A stretch of 64,000 nt of DNA from a bacterium (GTDB lineage Bacteria; Armatimonadota; Fimbriimonadia; Fimbriimonadales; Fimbriimonadaceae): the NCBI GenBank assembly GCA_027483535.1, contig JAIXUN010000002.1:1612001-1676000 (forward strand), in the 5' to 3' direction. This document shows, piece after piece, positions 15,963 to 24,842 of the stretch. The position numbers and the translations under genes were made by a program. Every line of letters begins with the position of its first letter. The first letter of the stretch is position 1. The notes beneath the pieces were generated by a model, which had not been told where the DNA came from, did no database searches, and saw only the letters and a program-made list of their open reading frames with translations.

Positions 15963-17201
15963 ATGTCTGAAATCAACGGAGTTCACAAATTCACCCTATC
16001 CAACGGCGTACGCGTGTTGGTCGAGCCTTTCACCCACGTCCAGTCGGCGGCAATTGGTCTTTGGTGCAAAACCGGGAGTCGTCATGAGTTCGATAACGAG
16101 GCGGGCATTACCCACCTGATCGAGCACCTGCTCTTCAAAGGCACTGAGAAGAGATCGGCCAAAGAAATTGCAGAGTCGATTGAAGGAAGGGGCGGCGTGC
16201 TCAATGCCTTTACAGACAAAGAAAGCACCTGCTATTACTGCCGGACCCTCGCCGACGACACCGCGAACGGCATCGATGTTCTCACGGACATGATGACGAA
16301 CTCTCTCTTCGATCCCGAAGAGATCGAGCGTGAGTCTGATGTTGTTGTTGAAGAGATCAAACGATCCGAAGACGAGCCAGGGGATCACGTTCACGAACTC
16401 CACCTCGGACATCGGTGGGGCGATCACGCCCTCGGCAAGCCGATCATCGGCACGCCAGAATCGGTAAAGTCCTTTGACCGCGACGCCATCCTCGCTTATA
16501 TGGACCGCCGATATCGCGGTGAAAACATCCTGCTGTCGGTAACGGGAAATGTCGATCCAGAGGCAATCCGCGCCATGGCTGAGTCCACCCTTGGGTCGAT
16601 TGCTTCCGGCGTTTCTGACACGCAGCCTTCACGACCCGCCGGTACGGCGAAGGTCGTTCTTGAACCCAAGGACACGGAGCAAGTGCACTTTTGTATTGGC
16701 ACGGACGGAGTCTCGATTTACGACGAGGACGAGTTCTTCACACTCGGAGTTCTGGATTCTGCCCTCGGCGGCAGCATGTCTAGCCGAATCTTCCAAGAGG
16801 TCCGAGAAAAGCGCGGCTTGGTGTACTCGGTCGGGAGCTACACGCTTTCGTACGGAGCCGGGGGAGCATTCACCGTCTACGGAGGAACAAGCATGGAAAA
16901 GTGGCCCACCGTGCAAGAAGTGATCCGAGCAGAGTTCGACAAGGTGATGGCCGACGGTCTAGAGGCAGAGGAGTTGGAGCGGACGAAAACAAGCCTTTGT
17001 GCGCACCTCATCTTGGCGCTTGAGGGCATGTCTAGCCGAATGATGCGAATGGCGAAAAGCGAGCTTCACCACAATCGCCACATCCCGATCGAGGAGACGC
17101 GAGATCGCATTCGTGCCGTGACGAACGAGAGGATCGTGGAAATGGCGCGACGGTTGTTGGATCCCGCGAAGGTGAGCACCACCGCCATCGGACCCTTCTA
17201 A
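15963..17201 (+). CDS. M16 family zinc peptidase (mitochondrial-processing-peptidase-like)
   Basis: A 412-residue peptidase of the M16B type. The inverted zinc motif H51-LI-E54-H55 and the third ligand Glu in VVVEEIKR (about 130) are intact, and the C-terminal half carries SSRIFQEVREKRGLVYSVGSY, the substrate-binding R/Y segment. No signal peptide is present, so it is cytosolic, perhaps cutting small peptides. It lies in one run with the FAH-family gene (5 bp upstream) and the histidine kinase (14 bp downstream). Distinct from the secreted M16 pair at 20561-22875. Confidence 0.92.
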   Translation: MSEINGVHKFTLSNGVRVLVEPFTHVQSAAIGLWCKTGSRHEFDNEAGITHLIEHLLFKGTEKRSAKEIAESIEGRGGVLNAFTDKESTCYYCRTLADDTANGIDVLTDMMTNSLFDPEEIERESDVVVEEIKRSEDEPGDHVHELHLGHRWGDHALGKPIIGTPESVKSFDRDAILAYMDRRYRGENILLSVTGNVDPEAIRAMAESTLGSIASGVSDTQPSRPAGTAKVVLEPKDTEQVHFCIGTDGVSIYDEDEFFTLGVLDSALGGSMSSRIFQEVREKRGLVYSVGSYTLSYGAGGAFTVYGGTSMEKWPTVQEVIRAEFDKVMADGLEAEELERTKTSLCAHLILALEGMSSRMMRMAKSELHHNRHIPIEETRDRIRAVTNERIVEMARRLLDPAKVSTTAIGPF

Positions 17202-17215
17202 CCTCCAAACAATCA

Positions 17216-18814
17216 ATGGCCCACATAGAAGCGACCCGATTTCTCTACGCAGCAGCCAAGGCAAGATCAGAGGACGAACTCCTCAATGAACTTGCCGCGC
17301 TGTCCTCGCTTGTCAGCGAGTCTGACTCGTGCGACATCATGTTCCGGGACAGCTCGGATGGCTTAGTCCTGCGAGCAAGTACGGTCGTGCCCGAACTCGT
17401 TCATCGGCTGAAGCTCGGAAAAGGGATCGGGCTCAGCGGCATGGCACTCAGTGACGGTTGCTCTGTTTTCATAGGAACCGATGCCTTCAAGCATCCTCGA
17501 TACGCGAAGTATCCCGGTCTCGATGAGTCTGATAGCGGCAGTGTGGCGGCCATTCCGCTGCGCGCTCCAGATGGGCTCGTGTTCGGGGTCATCCTCTACC
17601 GCCGGACGCGCCCAACCGATTTCACACCCAAGCGTAAACGGGACCTTGAAGAGATCGCCGAACTCGTGTCTTTGACATTCAAGGTGTTTCGCAGCGGGTT
17701 TCAAGTCGGCAACCAGTCGAACCGCCTTGGAGCCCTCAGTGAGGTCACTCGGACCATCTCCAGCAGCCCGTATCTTGAGGAAGTGCTTCAACTGTTGGTC
17801 CACTTGACCGCGCAGCAGTTCAACTACAAGGTCTGCACCGTCCGACTCTTAGACCAGGCTCGGAACGAGCTCGTTCTACGGGCTACCCAGGCCACGGTGA
17901 AGGCGTACCAACGCAAGCGCGCCATCAAGATCGGCGAATCCTACGCCGGGCGGGCCATCGAAACCGGTCAGACCATCATCGTCCGCGATGTTCAGATCGC
18001 GGATGAATACATTGGACACGATCTGGCCCGTGAACAGGGCCTACGGTCCATGATCTGCGTTCCCCTAGCCATCGGCGGTAAAGCCATTGGCGTTTTGAGT
18101 TGCTACACCGAAGAAATTCGAGACTTCACGACAGACGAAATTCGCGCACTTGAAACTCTTGCCAAGCAGGCGGCGCTCTCCATTGAGAATGCCAAGTTGC
18201 AAGTTCGAGACACATTGATGCAGGAGATGCACCACCGGGTGAAGAACAATCTTCAACAGGTCGCTTCCCTACTTCGACTGCAAATGCGTGCCGCCAACTA
18301 CAAGTCGTTGGAAGAAGCGCTGAACGATATCCTCACGCGGATCCTTGCGATCTCTGCCGTCCACGATCTTCTGAGTCGAGAGGACCTCGACCACGTTGGC
18401 CTGCGGTCTATCGCTGAGGCTCTCGTCCACCACCAGCATGCCTCGCTGATCCTGCCAAACAAGAACATTCAGTTTGTTGTTCGGGGAGAAGAGGTTCGCC
18501 TGAATATGACGCAGGCAACTCAGATCGCTCTGGTTCTCAACGAACTCATTTCGAACGCTGTGGAGCACGGTTTCGCCAAGACGAGCGAAGGCGAGATTCA
18601 CGTGAACGTGGAAGAGAAGAACGACGAGGTCTCGCTGTGGGTCTCGAACAACGGAGATCCACTTCCTCCGAACTTCGACCTAACGGGAACGAACAGTTTG
18701 GGGCTTCAAATTGTTACGTCTCTCACCCGAACAATGGGAGGTCGATTCAAGATGACCGACGTTCTAGGGTGGACGGTTTCAGAAGTGAAGTTCCCTCGCC
18801 AAGGCGCGGAGTAA
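17216..18814 (+). CDS. Soluble GAF-domain sensor histidine kinase (HisKA_2/HWE-like)
   Basis: A 532-residue cytosolic kinase. Two GAF domains come first (about residues 10-160 and 180-325; SMICVPLAIGGKAIGVLSCYT is typical of the second), then the HisKA_2 dimerisation helix with EMHHRVKNNLQ (phospho-His 339 or 340) and an HATPase domain (NELISNAVEHGF, NSLGLQIVTSL). There are no membrane segments, so the signal is intracellular: a small ligand, redox state or a cyclic nucleotide. The partner may be the lone receiver at 14639-15049. It follows the M16 gene by 14 bp. Confidence 0.9.
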   Translation: MAHIEATRFLYAAAKARSEDELLNELAALSSLVSESDSCDIMFRDSSDGLVLRASTVVPELVHRLKLGKGIGLSGMALSDGCSVFIGTDAFKHPRYAKYPGLDESDSGSVAAIPLRAPDGLVFGVILYRRTRPTDFTPKRKRDLEEIAELVSLTFKVFRSGFQVGNQSNRLGALSEVTRTISSSPYLEEVLQLLVHLTAQQFNYKVCTVRLLDQARNELVLRATQATVKAYQRKRAIKIGESYAGRAIETGQTIIVRDVQIADEYIGHDLAREQGLRSMICVPLAIGGKAIGVLSCYTEEIRDFTTDEIRALETLAKQAALSIENAKLQVRDTLMQEMHHRVKNNLQQVASLLRLQMRAANYKSLEEALNDILTRILAISAVHDLLSREDLDHVGLRSIAEALVHHQHASLILPNKNIQFVVRGEEVRLNMTQATQIALVLNELISNAVEHGFAKTSEGEIHVNVEEKNDEVSLWVSNNGDPLPPNFDLTGTNSLGLQIVTSLTRTMGGRFKMTDVLGWTVSEVKFPRQGAE

Positions 18815-18829
18815 TCGAGGGAACTTTAA
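18788..18829. terminator. Hairpin between kinase gene and mqnD
   Basis: AAGTTCCCTCG (18788-18798) is perfectly repeated in inverse at 18816-18826, then TTAAT. Its left arm lies in the last codons of the kinase gene. It could terminate both converging genes; the 17-nt loop makes it less certain. Confidence 0.5.
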
Positions 18830-18837
18830 TCTAGGCG

Positions 18838-19692
18838 TTAGTCGACAACGGAGACTTCGACCGCGGGAACGAGACCGATTCGGGCGCCCTCGCTGAGAAG
18901 CAAGCGAATGGCCTTTACGCCTTCCTCGCCCATGTCGAGCGTTCGCTCGTTCACATACATGCCGACGAACTTGTCGCTGGTCGGAGTGTCCATTCCTCGG
19001 GCGAATTGAAGGGCGTAGTCGAGAGCTTTGGATCGCTCGGAAAGACCCGCCGAAATGCTTTCGCGCATGCATCGACTGACTTCGACAACCGCGTCTTCAC
19101 CCAAATCTTTCCGAACGACGTTGACGCCTAACGGAAGGGGGAGACCCGTCTTCTCATTCCACCAAACGCCCATATCGGCGATTAGGTGCAGGCCGTCGCG
19201 TCCGTAAGTGAGCTGACCCTCGTGGATGATCAGGCCGACCTTGTACTTCCCTTCCTGAATGGCAGGAATGATCTCATCAAAAGGCACGACTTCGTACTTC
19301 AAGTCGGCGGTCGAGCCGAACTGATCTTCGAAGAACAGGTTGAGTTGAAGGAAGGCCGAAGTCAACTTGCCAGGGATAGCGATCGTGATTTCCTTCAGGC
19401 TCTCAATGGAGAGCGGCTCGGAAGAAACCAGCATCGGACCGTAGCTGTCACCGAACGAACCACCGTGACGTAGCAGCGCGTACTTATCTGCGACGTAAGC
19501 GAAGGCGTGAACCGAAACTGCGGTCGATTCCAACTTGCCCTCCATTGCCCACTCGTTGAGGGTCTGGATATCCCGCAGGATGTGTTCGAATTCAAGTTCC
19601 GTCTTGACTTGTCCATTGGCGAGGCCCCAGAACATAAAGGCATCGTCAGAATCGGGGGAATGCCCGAGACGGATCAGTTTGGTGTCGGTCAC
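18838..19692 (-). CDS. mqnD: 1,4-dihydroxy-6-naphthoate synthase (futalosine pathway)
   Basis: Converts cyclic dehypoxanthine futalosine to 1,4-dihydroxy-6-naphthoate on the way to menaquinone. The 284 residues form a periplasmic-binding-protein-like fold with the MqnD start LGHSPDSDDAFMFW, then FEHILRDIQTLNEWA and AVSVHAFAYVADKYALLRHG. MqnA is the close relative; the SPDSDDAFMF opening favours MqnD. Start GTG at 19692 with TAAACT (19699-19704) 6 nt upstream and no SD. The other mqn genes are not in the window. Confidence 0.9.
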   Translation of the reverse strand: MTDTKLIRLGHSPDSDDAFMFWGLANGQVKTELEFEHILRDIQTLNEWAMEGKLESTAVSVHAFAYVADKYALLRHGGSFGDSYGPMLVSSEPLSIESLKEITIAIPGKLTSAFLQLNLFFEDQFGSTADLKYEVVPFDEIIPAIQEGKYKVGLIIHEGQLTYGRDGLHLIADMGVWWNEKTGLPLPLGVNVVRKDLGEDAVVEVSRCMRESISAGLSERSKALDYALQFARGMDTPTSDKFVGMYVNERTLDMGEEGVKAIRLLLSEGARIGLVPAVEVSVVD

Positions 19693-19799
19693 ATCTTTAG
19701 TTTACGCGCCAAAGGTGGGCGAATGCTCCCAACTTTCAATTTTTATCGAAACTTCACGGTGCAGGCAGAGGGCCGGGGTCTCTCTCGTAAAATACGCAC

Positions 19800-20564
19800 G
19801 TGCCTCGAAAACCGCTGATTTCACCCACAAAGATCACGACCTATCTCGCCTGTCCGGTGAAGTACGGTTGGACCTACTTGGATCCTCGTGGCAAGTGGTA
19901 TCTGAAATCGAAGAGCTACTACTCATTCGGGTCGACCCTACACAAGGTGCTCGAACGGTTCCACGACTCTTCGGACACTGGGGTCACAACGGTCGGGGAG
20001 GCGCTGACTCTCTACGAAGATTCTTGGATCGACGCCGGATACGGAAGTGCGGAAGAAATGGCGGAAGCTTTCGGTGAGGGTCGGCTGATCATCGAAAAGC
20101 ACGTGGCGGAGACCCTTGAGCGCAAAGATGAAACCAAAACACTCTTTGTGGAGCACACCGTAAAGATGGAGTTTGAAAAGTTCATCCTGCAAGGTCGGAT
20201 CGACCGAATTGATGAACTTCCAGACGGCACACTCGATATCGTCGACTACAAATCGGGTCGAAGCGGCGTGAGTGCAGACGATGTAGCCGCGGACCTCGCC
20301 ATGAGTTGCTATCAACTCATGCTCCAAGAGCGATATCCCGACCGGAAAATCCAAGCCACCATTCTTGCCCTTCGATCCGGTCAGAGAGCTTCGACTAGCT
20401 TGTCACCCGTGGACATGCAAGTCTTCCGAAATGATCTGGAGTGGATTGGAAATGAGATCATCGCGACCCAACTGTCCGACCACGTCCCGGCCAAGAAGGC
20501 CCTCTGTCCGAACTGCGATTTCCTTCCGCTCTGCTCCAAAGATCAGAACTGGCAGGACAGTTAA
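19800..20564 (+). CDS. RecB/Cas4-like PD-(D/E)XK nuclease with FeS cysteines
   Basis: A 254-residue protein with the full nuclease core: His48 (GSTLHKVLE), Glu118, Asp135 (GRIDRIDE), D149-Y-K151 (VDYKSG) and Gln172 (SCYQLML). Four cysteines, Cys18 near the N-terminus and C236-C239-C245 (CPNCDFLPLC) at the end, match the staple-type 4Fe-4S cluster of AddB and Cas4. No helicase or CRISPR genes are near. It may be a free-standing 5'-3' exonuclease in repair. Start GTG at 19800, 6 nt after TAAAAT (19788-19793). Its stop shares TTAA with the convergent M16-like gene. Confidence 0.85.
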   Translation: MPRKPLISPTKITTYLACPVKYGWTYLDPRGKWYLKSKSYYSFGSTLHKVLERFHDSSDTGVTTVGEALTLYEDSWIDAGYGSAEEMAEAFGEGRLIIEKHVAETLERKDETKTLFVEHTVKMEFEKFILQGRIDRIDELPDGTLDIVDYKSGRSGVSADDVAADLAMSCYQLMLQERYPDRKIQATILALRSGQRASTSLSPVDMQVFRNDLEWIGNEIIATQLSDHVPAKKALCPNCDFLPLCSKDQNWQDS

Positions 20565-21727
20565 AGCTTCTGTATCCAGGACTTGAGAAGGTCTTTCATC
20601 TCCTCAAGTCGCGCCATCTGGGCTTGCTGAAGGAAAGTCTCCTCGTTCCAGTCTCGTCCGGTTTTGAATCGCCAATAAGACCGCCAGGCGGGACTACCTA
20701 TTCGACCCGTATCGGTGTCCTCCGGTCCAACTTGCAGGTAACTGAGCGGCAGAACGCCTTTCATTCCGCTCTCCAAAAGTCGGGTCGCTCGAATCAGGTC
20801 ACCCTCCGACAATCCATCGATGGCCGTGAGGAGCGCTTCCTTTACCGCCACCTTGTCTGCTTTCGATTCCCCGCCCCACTTAAGGCGAATGATCCACCCC
20901 TCCGGAGCCGCGGTCAACATGGCGTCTTGGCGGTAGCTCATTTTCAGGTTCTCACGGACAACTTTGAAGAGGACCGCCTCTTTCCCGTGGGCAAGAATCG
21001 AAAGGCCCACAAAAACCGCGGCGAGGTTGGGATCTGACTTGGGCAATAGACGTGTCGGAACCGCTTCGACAAGCTGATTGCTTGACTGAGGCGCAGTGAT
21101 TCGGCGCTCTCTCACGTACGGTTCTTGCCGCACGGGATTGGGCCAAGACACGGGTCTGGAAGTCCATCGCGAGGTGAGCGATCCTTCCGTGAGGGACGAA
21201 AACACGTGAATCGTCGGCCGGTGATTGCTGACAAACCATCGCCAGTAAGAGCGAGCATCCTCGGAAGTCACCGCGTATGGTGCGCCATCCCGCCGCGATT
21301 CTACGGATTCCCACGGGTCTTCTAGAGTGCGAAACGCCTGGTCGATCGACTTGTCGAGTTCCGCCTTGAGGAGGGTTGGTCGTAGCAGGATGGATTCCAG
21401 AAGCGAATACCCTTCCGACAGATCGTCTTCCGATACCGTGAAGGCGATGCGAACATGGTCTGAGTTCAGAAGGACCGTAGGCGGGGACCAGTTCCGAACC
21501 ACCTTCTTCATTTGGTTGGCGGCAAAATTCTCCGTCCCCTGCGGAATGGTGCGGCAGATGAGTTCCAACAGCCACCTTCGATGGAGTGGGACCTTATCGG
21601 TTGGGATAAGGCACTCGATCTGAACCTCATCCACGACACCGCGCATCGGAATGATGGCGGGTCTCGGGTCAGAGGAGACTTGCGAGAAAGCGCTCAGGAG
21701 GAAAATGGAGCTGTTCAGGAACGTCAT
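20561..21727 (-). CDS. Secreted M16-like protein without zinc site
   Basis: A 388-residue protein with signal peptide MTFLNSSIFLLSAFSQVSS. The overall pattern follows M16 subunits (VFVGLSILAHGKEAVLFKVVRENLKMSYRQDAML matches the R/Y substrate segment), but no HxxEH is present. It follows the zinc-containing M16 gene with an ATGA overlap, so the two probably form the catalytic and substrate-binding halves of one enzyme, as in mitochondrial processing peptidase. Start ATG 21727 chosen over 21748, which would overlap by 25 nt and spoil the signal peptide. Shares stop TTAA with the nuclease gene. Confidence 0.78.
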   Translation of the reverse strand: MTFLNSSIFLLSAFSQVSSDPRPAIIPMRGVVDEVQIECLIPTDKVPLHRRWLLELICRTIPQGTENFAANQMKKVVRNWSPPTVLLNSDHVRIAFTVSEDDLSEGYSLLESILLRPTLLKAELDKSIDQAFRTLEDPWESVESRRDGAPYAVTSEDARSYWRWFVSNHRPTIHVFSSLTEGSLTSRWTSRPVSWPNPVRQEPYVRERRITAPQSSNQLVEAVPTRLLPKSDPNLAAVFVGLSILAHGKEAVLFKVVRENLKMSYRQDAMLTAAPEGWIIRLKWGGESKADKVAVKEALLTAIDGLSEGDLIRATRLLESGMKGVLPLSYLQVGPEDTDTGRIGSPAWRSYWRFKTGRDWNEETFLQQAQMARLEEMKDLLKSWIQKL

Positions 21728-22875
21728 AACGAAATGCCCGCCTTCCATCGCTCATGAGCGAGGGTGATCTCACTTCTCGTTGCTTGCCGGAGAGTGGTAA
21801 CGAGGTCGTTTGGAGACATTGCCGGGTTGACGAGCAAAAGTATTCCCCTCAGCTCCGCCATCCGACTCGGCGATCCTTCGAAAGAGCCAACCCACCGTCT
21901 CAGGGCCGACTGAAGTGACCCCGGGTCGGTGCAATCGGGATCCTCGGTGATGGTCTCGATCGCTTTCTGGATGGACCTGGACGAATACACCGTCATCACC
22001 GAAGGTCTTGGGGAGGGTTGAATGAACGCCGCCGAATCGGGAGTCTGCATGGCTGCTAGAAGCCCCATAGCGACCCCCGCAACACCCGCGGGACGATCGA
22101 TCGGTTCGATCCGCGCCGAAAATGCCTGGTCTCCTCGAGTAGCGATCGTCGATTGCGATCTTGCGCGAAGTTCTTGTTGAGGCCCGGACGGGAGTGTTTC
22201 ACCGATGCTCGTGAGCACCCTTGCCGTGCGGTCAAGATCAAAATCGCCAACCGCAACGAGCGCGATGCCGTTTCCTCTAAGCATCTGCCGCCACATGCCC
22301 TCAAGTTCCTCGGGCGTGATCGAATCAAGACCCTTCTCAGAACCGAATGGATCCAGCGCTGAGTCGTCGAACAGTGTCGTCCACGCTTTGGCGGAGAGTA
22401 ATTCGTCTTTGCGGCGCAAGGCCGACTCATGAGCGATGATCTTTCTCTCCCGCTCGACGATCTCCTTCGAAATCCGAACCGGAGTGAGGATCCTTCGAAT
22501 AGCTTCCAAAGCGATGTCTTCAAGGCCCTTCGGAACGATGATTTCGAACCTCATCCAGTCCCGGGCAGTGGTGGGAACAAGCATGCCTCCCGCCCCCTCG
22601 ATAAAGGAGTCGAGCCCTTGGACCGACCGAGCCGCAACGTGCTCCAGCAGGTGTCGTCGCCCATGCTTTTCGGGTGTATCTTCCGTCCCCGCTGCGGAGA
22701 AGAAAATGTTGAGCGAAGATTGCTTGGCACCTGGGAAGGTTTGGGTGAGACAGACCGCCCCGTTCGACAGCATTTTTCGAAGAGCCGGGGCGATTTGTCC
22801 GCTCTGTTGGAGAGACCCACTTTCCGTAGTGCCACTCAAAAGGAAGGAGGTCGCCAAAAGAAGCGCCGCTGTCAT
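21724..22875 (-). CDS. Secreted M16 zinc peptidase subunit
   Basis: A 383-residue protein with signal peptide (MTAALLLATSFLLSG). The inverted zinc motif is HLLEH in RRHLLEHVAARS, about residue 74, and a third Glu ligand is offered by ERERKIIAHE. The C-terminal half is short and weakly conserved. Coupled by ATGA to the inactive partner gene; both would act in the periplasm. TAATGT (22882-22887) lies 6 nt before the ATG. Compare the cytosolic M16 at 15963-17201, which is longer and single-chain. Confidence 0.82.
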   Translation of the reverse strand: MTAALLLATSFLLSGTTESGSLQQSGQIAPALRKMLSNGAVCLTQTFPGAKQSSLNIFFSAAGTEDTPEKHGRRHLLEHVAARSVQGLDSFIEGAGGMLVPTTARDWMRFEIIVPKGLEDIALEAIRRILTPVRISKEIVERERKIIAHESALRRKDELLSAKAWTTLFDDSALDPFGSEKGLDSITPEELEGMWRQMLRGNGIALVAVGDFDLDRTARVLTSIGETLPSGPQQELRARSQSTIATRGDQAFSARIEPIDRPAGVAGVAMGLLAAMQTPDSAAFIQPSPRPSVMTVYSSRSIQKAIETITEDPDCTDPGSLQSALRRWVGSFEGSPSRMAELRGILLLVNPAMSPNDLVTTLRQATRSEITLAHERWKAGISL

Positions 22876-22965
22876 GCGGATACATTATCGCCAATCAACG
22901 AGGCATCCCGATGAGATCGGCAACAGCCCGGTAAACTTTTAAGGCGATTAGAGGTGTTGTGACTC

Positions 22966-22983
22966 TCGTAGAGCCATCTACGA
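22966..22983. promoter_or_regulatory. Inverted repeat upstream of ald
   Basis: TCGTAGA-GCCA-TCTACGA, a perfect 7-bp dyad 37 bp before the ald start. It could be an operator or a leader hairpin. Nothing else supports a function. Confidence 0.3.
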
Positions 22984-23019
22984 AGCGCGGTTCCTCCGTT
23001 TACCGCTCAAGGAAATCAG

Positions 23020-24141
23020 ATGGTTGTTGGAGTCCCTCGAGAAGTCAAAGAAGATGAATATCGCGTCGCCCTCACCCCTGCCGGGGTTATGACGCTCCGC
23101 GAGCACGGGCATACGGTCTTGGTCGAATCGAATGCGGGTGAAGGAACCTATCTGACCGACCAGATGTACCGCGACGCGGGTGCAGCCATCGTGGACGTGG
23201 ATACGGTCTGGGCTAAGGCAGACATGATCGTCAAGGTCAAAGAGCCCCAAGAGAGCGAATACTCGCGCATTCAGCCAAACCAACTTCTCTTCACCTATTT
23301 CCACCTTGCCGCAGATGAAGATTTGATGCACGCGATGGTCGAATCGAGCGCCTATTGCATTGCCTACGAGACGGTGCAGTTACCAAACGGATCGCTGCCA
23401 CTCCTAACGCCCATGAGTGAGGTCGCGGGCAGGTTGAGCATTCAGCAAGGCGCCAAGTTCCTTGAGAGACCGATGGGTGGTCGGGGCGTTCTTATGAGCG
23501 GCGTTCCGGGAACTCATCCCGCAACCGTAGCGGTTATTGGAGCAGGCGTTGTTGGAATGAACGCGACCCGAGTTGCGGCGGGATTTGGAGCGTTGGTTTA
23601 CGTTCTGGATGTCAACTTGGAGCGCCTTCGCTACATCAACGACGTTTACGGAGACAACGTCATTACTTTGCACTCAAACCCAGCCACGATTCGGCAAATC
23701 CTTCCTTTGGTGGACTTGTTGATCGGGGCCGTGTACTTAACCGGCTCAAGGGCACCTGTCCTCGTGTCGCGAGAGATGCTCGGCTTGATGAAGCCTGGTT
23801 CGGTGATCGTGGACGTTTGTGTGGATCAAGGAGGTTGCTTCGAAACAACCCACCCAACGACGCACAAGAACCCTGTCTACACCGTGGATGGAATCCTTCA
23901 CTACGCGGTGGCGAACATGCCGGGAGCGGTCGCCAACACGAGCACGTACGCTTTGACCAACGCGACGTTGCCTTACGTGGTCCGCTTAGCCAACAAGGGT
24001 CTTTCGGCTCTCACCACAGACGAGGCTCTCCGTAAGGGACTCAATATCGCCAACGGGAAGGTAACGCTCAAAGCCGTTGCCGACCAATATGGCTACGACC
24101 ACCACACCGCCGAACAAATTCTGGAAACCCTGAACGCATGA
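23020..24141 (+). CDS. ald: Alanine dehydrogenase
   Basis: NAD-dependent oxidative deamination of alanine to pyruvate and ammonia, or the reverse. The 373 residues match the family along their length: VGVPREVKEDEYRVALTPAG at the start (substrate Arg and Lys), the catalytic His/Lys region, SEVAGRLSIQQGA, the Rossmann motif IGAGVVGMNATRVAAGFGA and the NVANMPGAVANTSTYALTNAT-like segment near the end. AAGGA lies 8 nt before the ATG. It starts a three-gene run; the next gene overlaps as ATGA. Confidence 0.95.
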   Translation: MVVGVPREVKEDEYRVALTPAGVMTLREHGHTVLVESNAGEGTYLTDQMYRDAGAAIVDVDTVWAKADMIVKVKEPQESEYSRIQPNQLLFTYFHLAADEDLMHAMVESSAYCIAYETVQLPNGSLPLLTPMSEVAGRLSIQQGAKFLERPMGGRGVLMSGVPGTHPATVAVIGAGVVGMNATRVAAGFGALVYVLDVNLERLRYINDVYGDNVITLHSNPATIRQILPLVDLLIGAVYLTGSRAPVLVSREMLGLMKPGSVIVDVCVDQGGCFETTHPTTHKNPVYTVDGILHYAVANMPGAVANTSTYALTNATLPYVVRLANKGLSALTTDEALRKGLNIANGKVTLKAVADQYGYDHHTAEQILETLNA

Positions 24142-24839
24142 AAACCTCTTTCTTCACCCTTGGCGTAGCTCTCATCTCCCTGGGAGCCGGATCGGCTTCC
24201 TCTCACGCTCAAATCACCAAGCAAGGCGATCGATATGTTTTTCGACTTGGCCTGAAAAAGGGCATGAAGTTCACTCTTGAGACGGTGAGCGAGGTCTCGA
24301 TGTCTCCTGGCCAACCGCCAATGAAGTTGAACCTCCCCGTGAAGTTCCATGTTCTAGACGTGAAGAATGGAATCGCAAAGGTTGAGATCGAATCCACCAG
24401 CCCGATGGGCAATGGGAAGCCTCAAAAGTCTGTCCTAAACGTGAAGCCGAACGGGCAGCTAGACGGTGCGGCCGGACCTGCTTCTAACGCGTTCATCATC
24501 CCGTCCAAGCCGCTTAAGCCAGGCGAGGCTTACCGAACTCAAACGAGCATGGGCGGCGGGGGCGCTCCCGGTGGAAATGCCGACGTCACCTACATCTTCC
24601 GAGGGATTCAAAACGTTGGCGGAAAGCAAGTAGCCGCCTTTGATGTTCGAATGGTGCTGAGCGGCATGATGTCGATGCAGGGATCTGGAAAGCAATACAT
24701 GTCCGTTGCCGACGGAATCGTTGTCTCGTCTGACCTTACGCTCACCGTGAACTTGTCCAAGGAGCAACGAGAAGCGCTCGCGAAGCAGGGGCAAAACATG
24801 AGCAAGGTCGGCACCAAAGTGACGGTTCGCCGAAAGTAA
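24138..24839 (+). CDS. Secreted protein of unknown function (DUF6263-like)
   Basis: A 233-residue protein with signal peptide (MKTSFFTLGVALISLGAGSASSHA, cut near Ala24). The mature part is beta-rich, with LGLKKGMKFTLETVSEVSM, a middle segment IPSKPLKPGEAYRTQTSM and a C-terminal VADGIVVSSDLTLTVNLS. The shape recalls DUF6263-type exported proteins, as does the protein at 42728-43732. No catalytic motif seen. Coupled to ald by an ATGA overlap, but there is no known link with alanine metabolism. Confidence 0.65.
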   Translation: MKTSFFTLGVALISLGAGSASSHAQITKQGDRYVFRLGLKKGMKFTLETVSEVSMSPGQPPMKLNLPVKFHVLDVKNGIAKVEIESTSPMGNGKPQKSVLNVKPNGQLDGAAGPASNAFIIPSKPLKPGEAYRTQTSMGGGGAPGGNADVTYIFRGIQNVGGKQVAAFDVRMVLSGMMSMQGSGKQYMSVADGIVVSSDLTLTVNLSKEQREALAKQGQNMSKVGTKVTVRRK

Positions 24840-24842
24840 ATC

